A stretch of DNA of 6,948 bases from JACKFB01 sp041389525 (GTDB taxonomy: Bacteria > Myxococcota_A > UBA9042 > PHBI01 > JACKFB01): contig JAWKRR010000108.1 in assembly GCA_041389525.1 (NCBI GenBank), forward strand, positions 1 through 6,948, written 5' to 3'. Made by a program: the position numbers and the translations under genes. Below the pieces are notes generated by a model. That model was not told where the DNA came from, made no database searches, and saw only the letters and a program-made list of their open reading frames with translations. Below, piece after piece: positions 6,013 to 6,948 of the stretch. Position 1 is the stretch's first letter, and every line of letters begins with the position of its first letter.

Positions 6013-6948
6013 TGACCACCACCCACGACATCGTGGCTCGCCTTTGGAACCTCTGTCACACGCTGCGCGATGACGGGGTGACCTATCACGAGTACGTCAC
6101 CGAGCTGAGCTACCTGCTCTTCCTCAAGATGGCGCAGGAGACGGGGCAGGAATCGTACATCCCGGCCGGCTGGCGCTGGGCGGATTTGGTGGCGAAGGAC
6201 GGGGTCGACCAGCTCACGTTCTATCGAGAATTGCTGATTCATCTGGGTGCGGAGGCTGGCGGCCGCGTGCAGGCCATCTACGCCAACGCCAACACCTCGC
6301 TGCGCCAGCCCCGCAACCTGGCCAAGCTGGTCGGGGCCATCGACTCCCTCGACTGGTACTCGGCCCGGCACGAGGGCCTCGGCGACATGTACGAGGGGCT
6401 GCTCGAGCGCAACGCCAACGAGACCAAGTCCGGCGCGGGGCAGTACTTCACGCCTCGCGTGCTCATCGACGTCATGGTCGACCTGATGAAGCCCCAGGCT
6501 GGCGAGGTCGTCAGCGACCCGGCCGCCGGCACCCTGGGCTTCATCACCCGCGCCAGCGCGTTCGTCGCCAAAGCCACCGGCGACCTCTTCGACCTCACCG
6601 AAGCCCAGCAGCAGTTCCAACGCCGCGACGCCTTCTACGCGGTCGAGCTTGTCCCCGACACCCGCCGCCTCGCCCTGATGAACGCGCTGCTGCACGACCT
6701 CGACTGCGAGATCATCTTGGGCGACACGCTCTCCCCCACCGGCGGCGCGCTCCCGCCCTCGGACCTCATCCTGACCAACCCGCCCTTCGGCACCAAACGC
6801 GGCGGCGGCGGCCCGACCCGCGACGACTTCACCTTCCCGACCTCGAACAAACAGCTAGCGTTCCTCCAGCACATCTACCGGAACCTCAAACCCCACGGCC
6901 GCGCCGCCGTCGTCCTGCCCGACAACGTGCTCTTCGAGGACGGCGTCG
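6012..6948 (+). CDS. hsdM: Type I restriction-modification DNA methyltransferase, M subunit (cut by right edge)
   Basis: HsdM uses S-adenosylmethionine to methylate adenine N6 in the target chosen by HsdS, and is also part of the restriction complex with HsdR. The 312 codons present align from residue 1 with EcoKI HsdM (529 aa), so roughly 200 residues are missing to the right. Visible features are the N-terminal helical domain (1 to about 135), the conserved KSGAGQYFTPR (139-149), SAM motif I DPAAGTLGF (169-177), the ELVPDTRRLALMN segment (212-224), the catalytic NPPF motif of N6-adenine methylases (256-259), and LPDNVLFE (302-309). All key residues seen are intact. The ATG overlaps the PIN stop as TGATG, with AAGGA 7 nt upstream. 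The gene is therefore in the same transcription and translation unit as the ATPase-PIN pair. hsdS is expected downstream but not shown. Codons in the first 250 bases are more mixed than later. Confidence 0.97.
   Translation, partial: MTTTHDIVARLWNLCHTLRDDGVTYHEYVTELSYLLFLKMAQETGQESYIPAGWRWADLVAKDGVDQLTFYRELLIHLGAEAGGRVQAIYANANTSLRQPRNLAKLVGAIDSLDWYSARHEGLGDMYEGLLERNANETKSGAGQYFTPRVLIDVMVDLMKPQAGEVVSDPAAGTLGFITRASAFVAKATGDLFDLTEAQQQFQRRDAFYAVELVPDTRRLALMNALLHDLDCEIILGDTLSPTGGALPPSDLILTNPPFGTKRGGGGPTRDDFTFPTSNKQLAFLQHIYRNLKPHGRAAVVLPDNVLFEDGV

Noticed and set aside
5973..6695. Minus-strand reading frame of 240 aa opposite hsdM
   Set aside because: Antisense shadow of hsdM, which has all its methylase motifs on the other strand.
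1..6948. CRISPR arrays, tRNA or rRNA genes, insertion sequences, hsdS
   Set aside because: No regularly spaced repeats, RNA gene signatures, transposase motifs or target-recognition-domain protein were seen; hsdS would lie beyond the right edge.

Overview
The window is very GC-rich bacterial chromosome, dense with genes and with no phage or transposon genes. Codons end mostly in G or C, and the left-hand gene is a fumarylacetoacetate-hydrolase-family enzyme of the type common in Proteobacteria. A high-GC Gram-negative such as a proteobacterium or myxobacterium-like lineage fits, but the sequence does not fix the taxon.

Layout. (1) Positions 1-463, minus strand: the N-terminal part of a fumarylacetoacetate hydrolase (FAH) family gene that runs off the left edge; probably a metabolic neighbour. 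(2) 464-644: a divergent intergenic region with a 14-bp perfect inverted repeat and an overlapping palindrome lying on a candidate promoter for the rightward genes. (3) 645-4085: hsdR, a complete type I restriction subunit of 1146 aa, colinear with E. coli EcoKI HsdR. (4) 4086-4183: a short gap with a candidate internal promoter and a small hairpin next to the ribosome binding site. (5) 4184-5512: an ABC/SMC-like AAA ATPase of 442 aa. (6) 5509-6012: a PIN-domain nuclease of 167 aa, overlapping the ATPase gene by 4 nt. (7) 6012-6948: hsdM, the N6-adenine methyltransferase of the same type I system, overlapping the PIN gene by 1 nt and cut by the right edge. hsdS is expected just beyond it but is not in the window.

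How the genes may work together. The backbone is a type I (EcoKI-like, IA family) restriction-modification locus. HsdM with HsdS methylates host sites; with HsdR the complex translocates and cuts unmethylated DNA. Inserted between hsdR and hsdM is a two-gene ATPase plus PIN-nuclease cassette, tightly coupled to hsdM by overlapping stop and start codons. The arrangement recalls two known cases: PrrC, an ABC-ATPase/anticodon-nuclease fusion nested in the EcoprrI hsd locus, and the rlo (R-linked ORF) genes of Campylobacter hsd loci. Here the ATPase and a different nuclease fold are separate polypeptides. The cassette is the best candidate for an under-described system: a split ATPase-PIN effector that might act when restriction is overcome. 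That role is inferred from domains and context.
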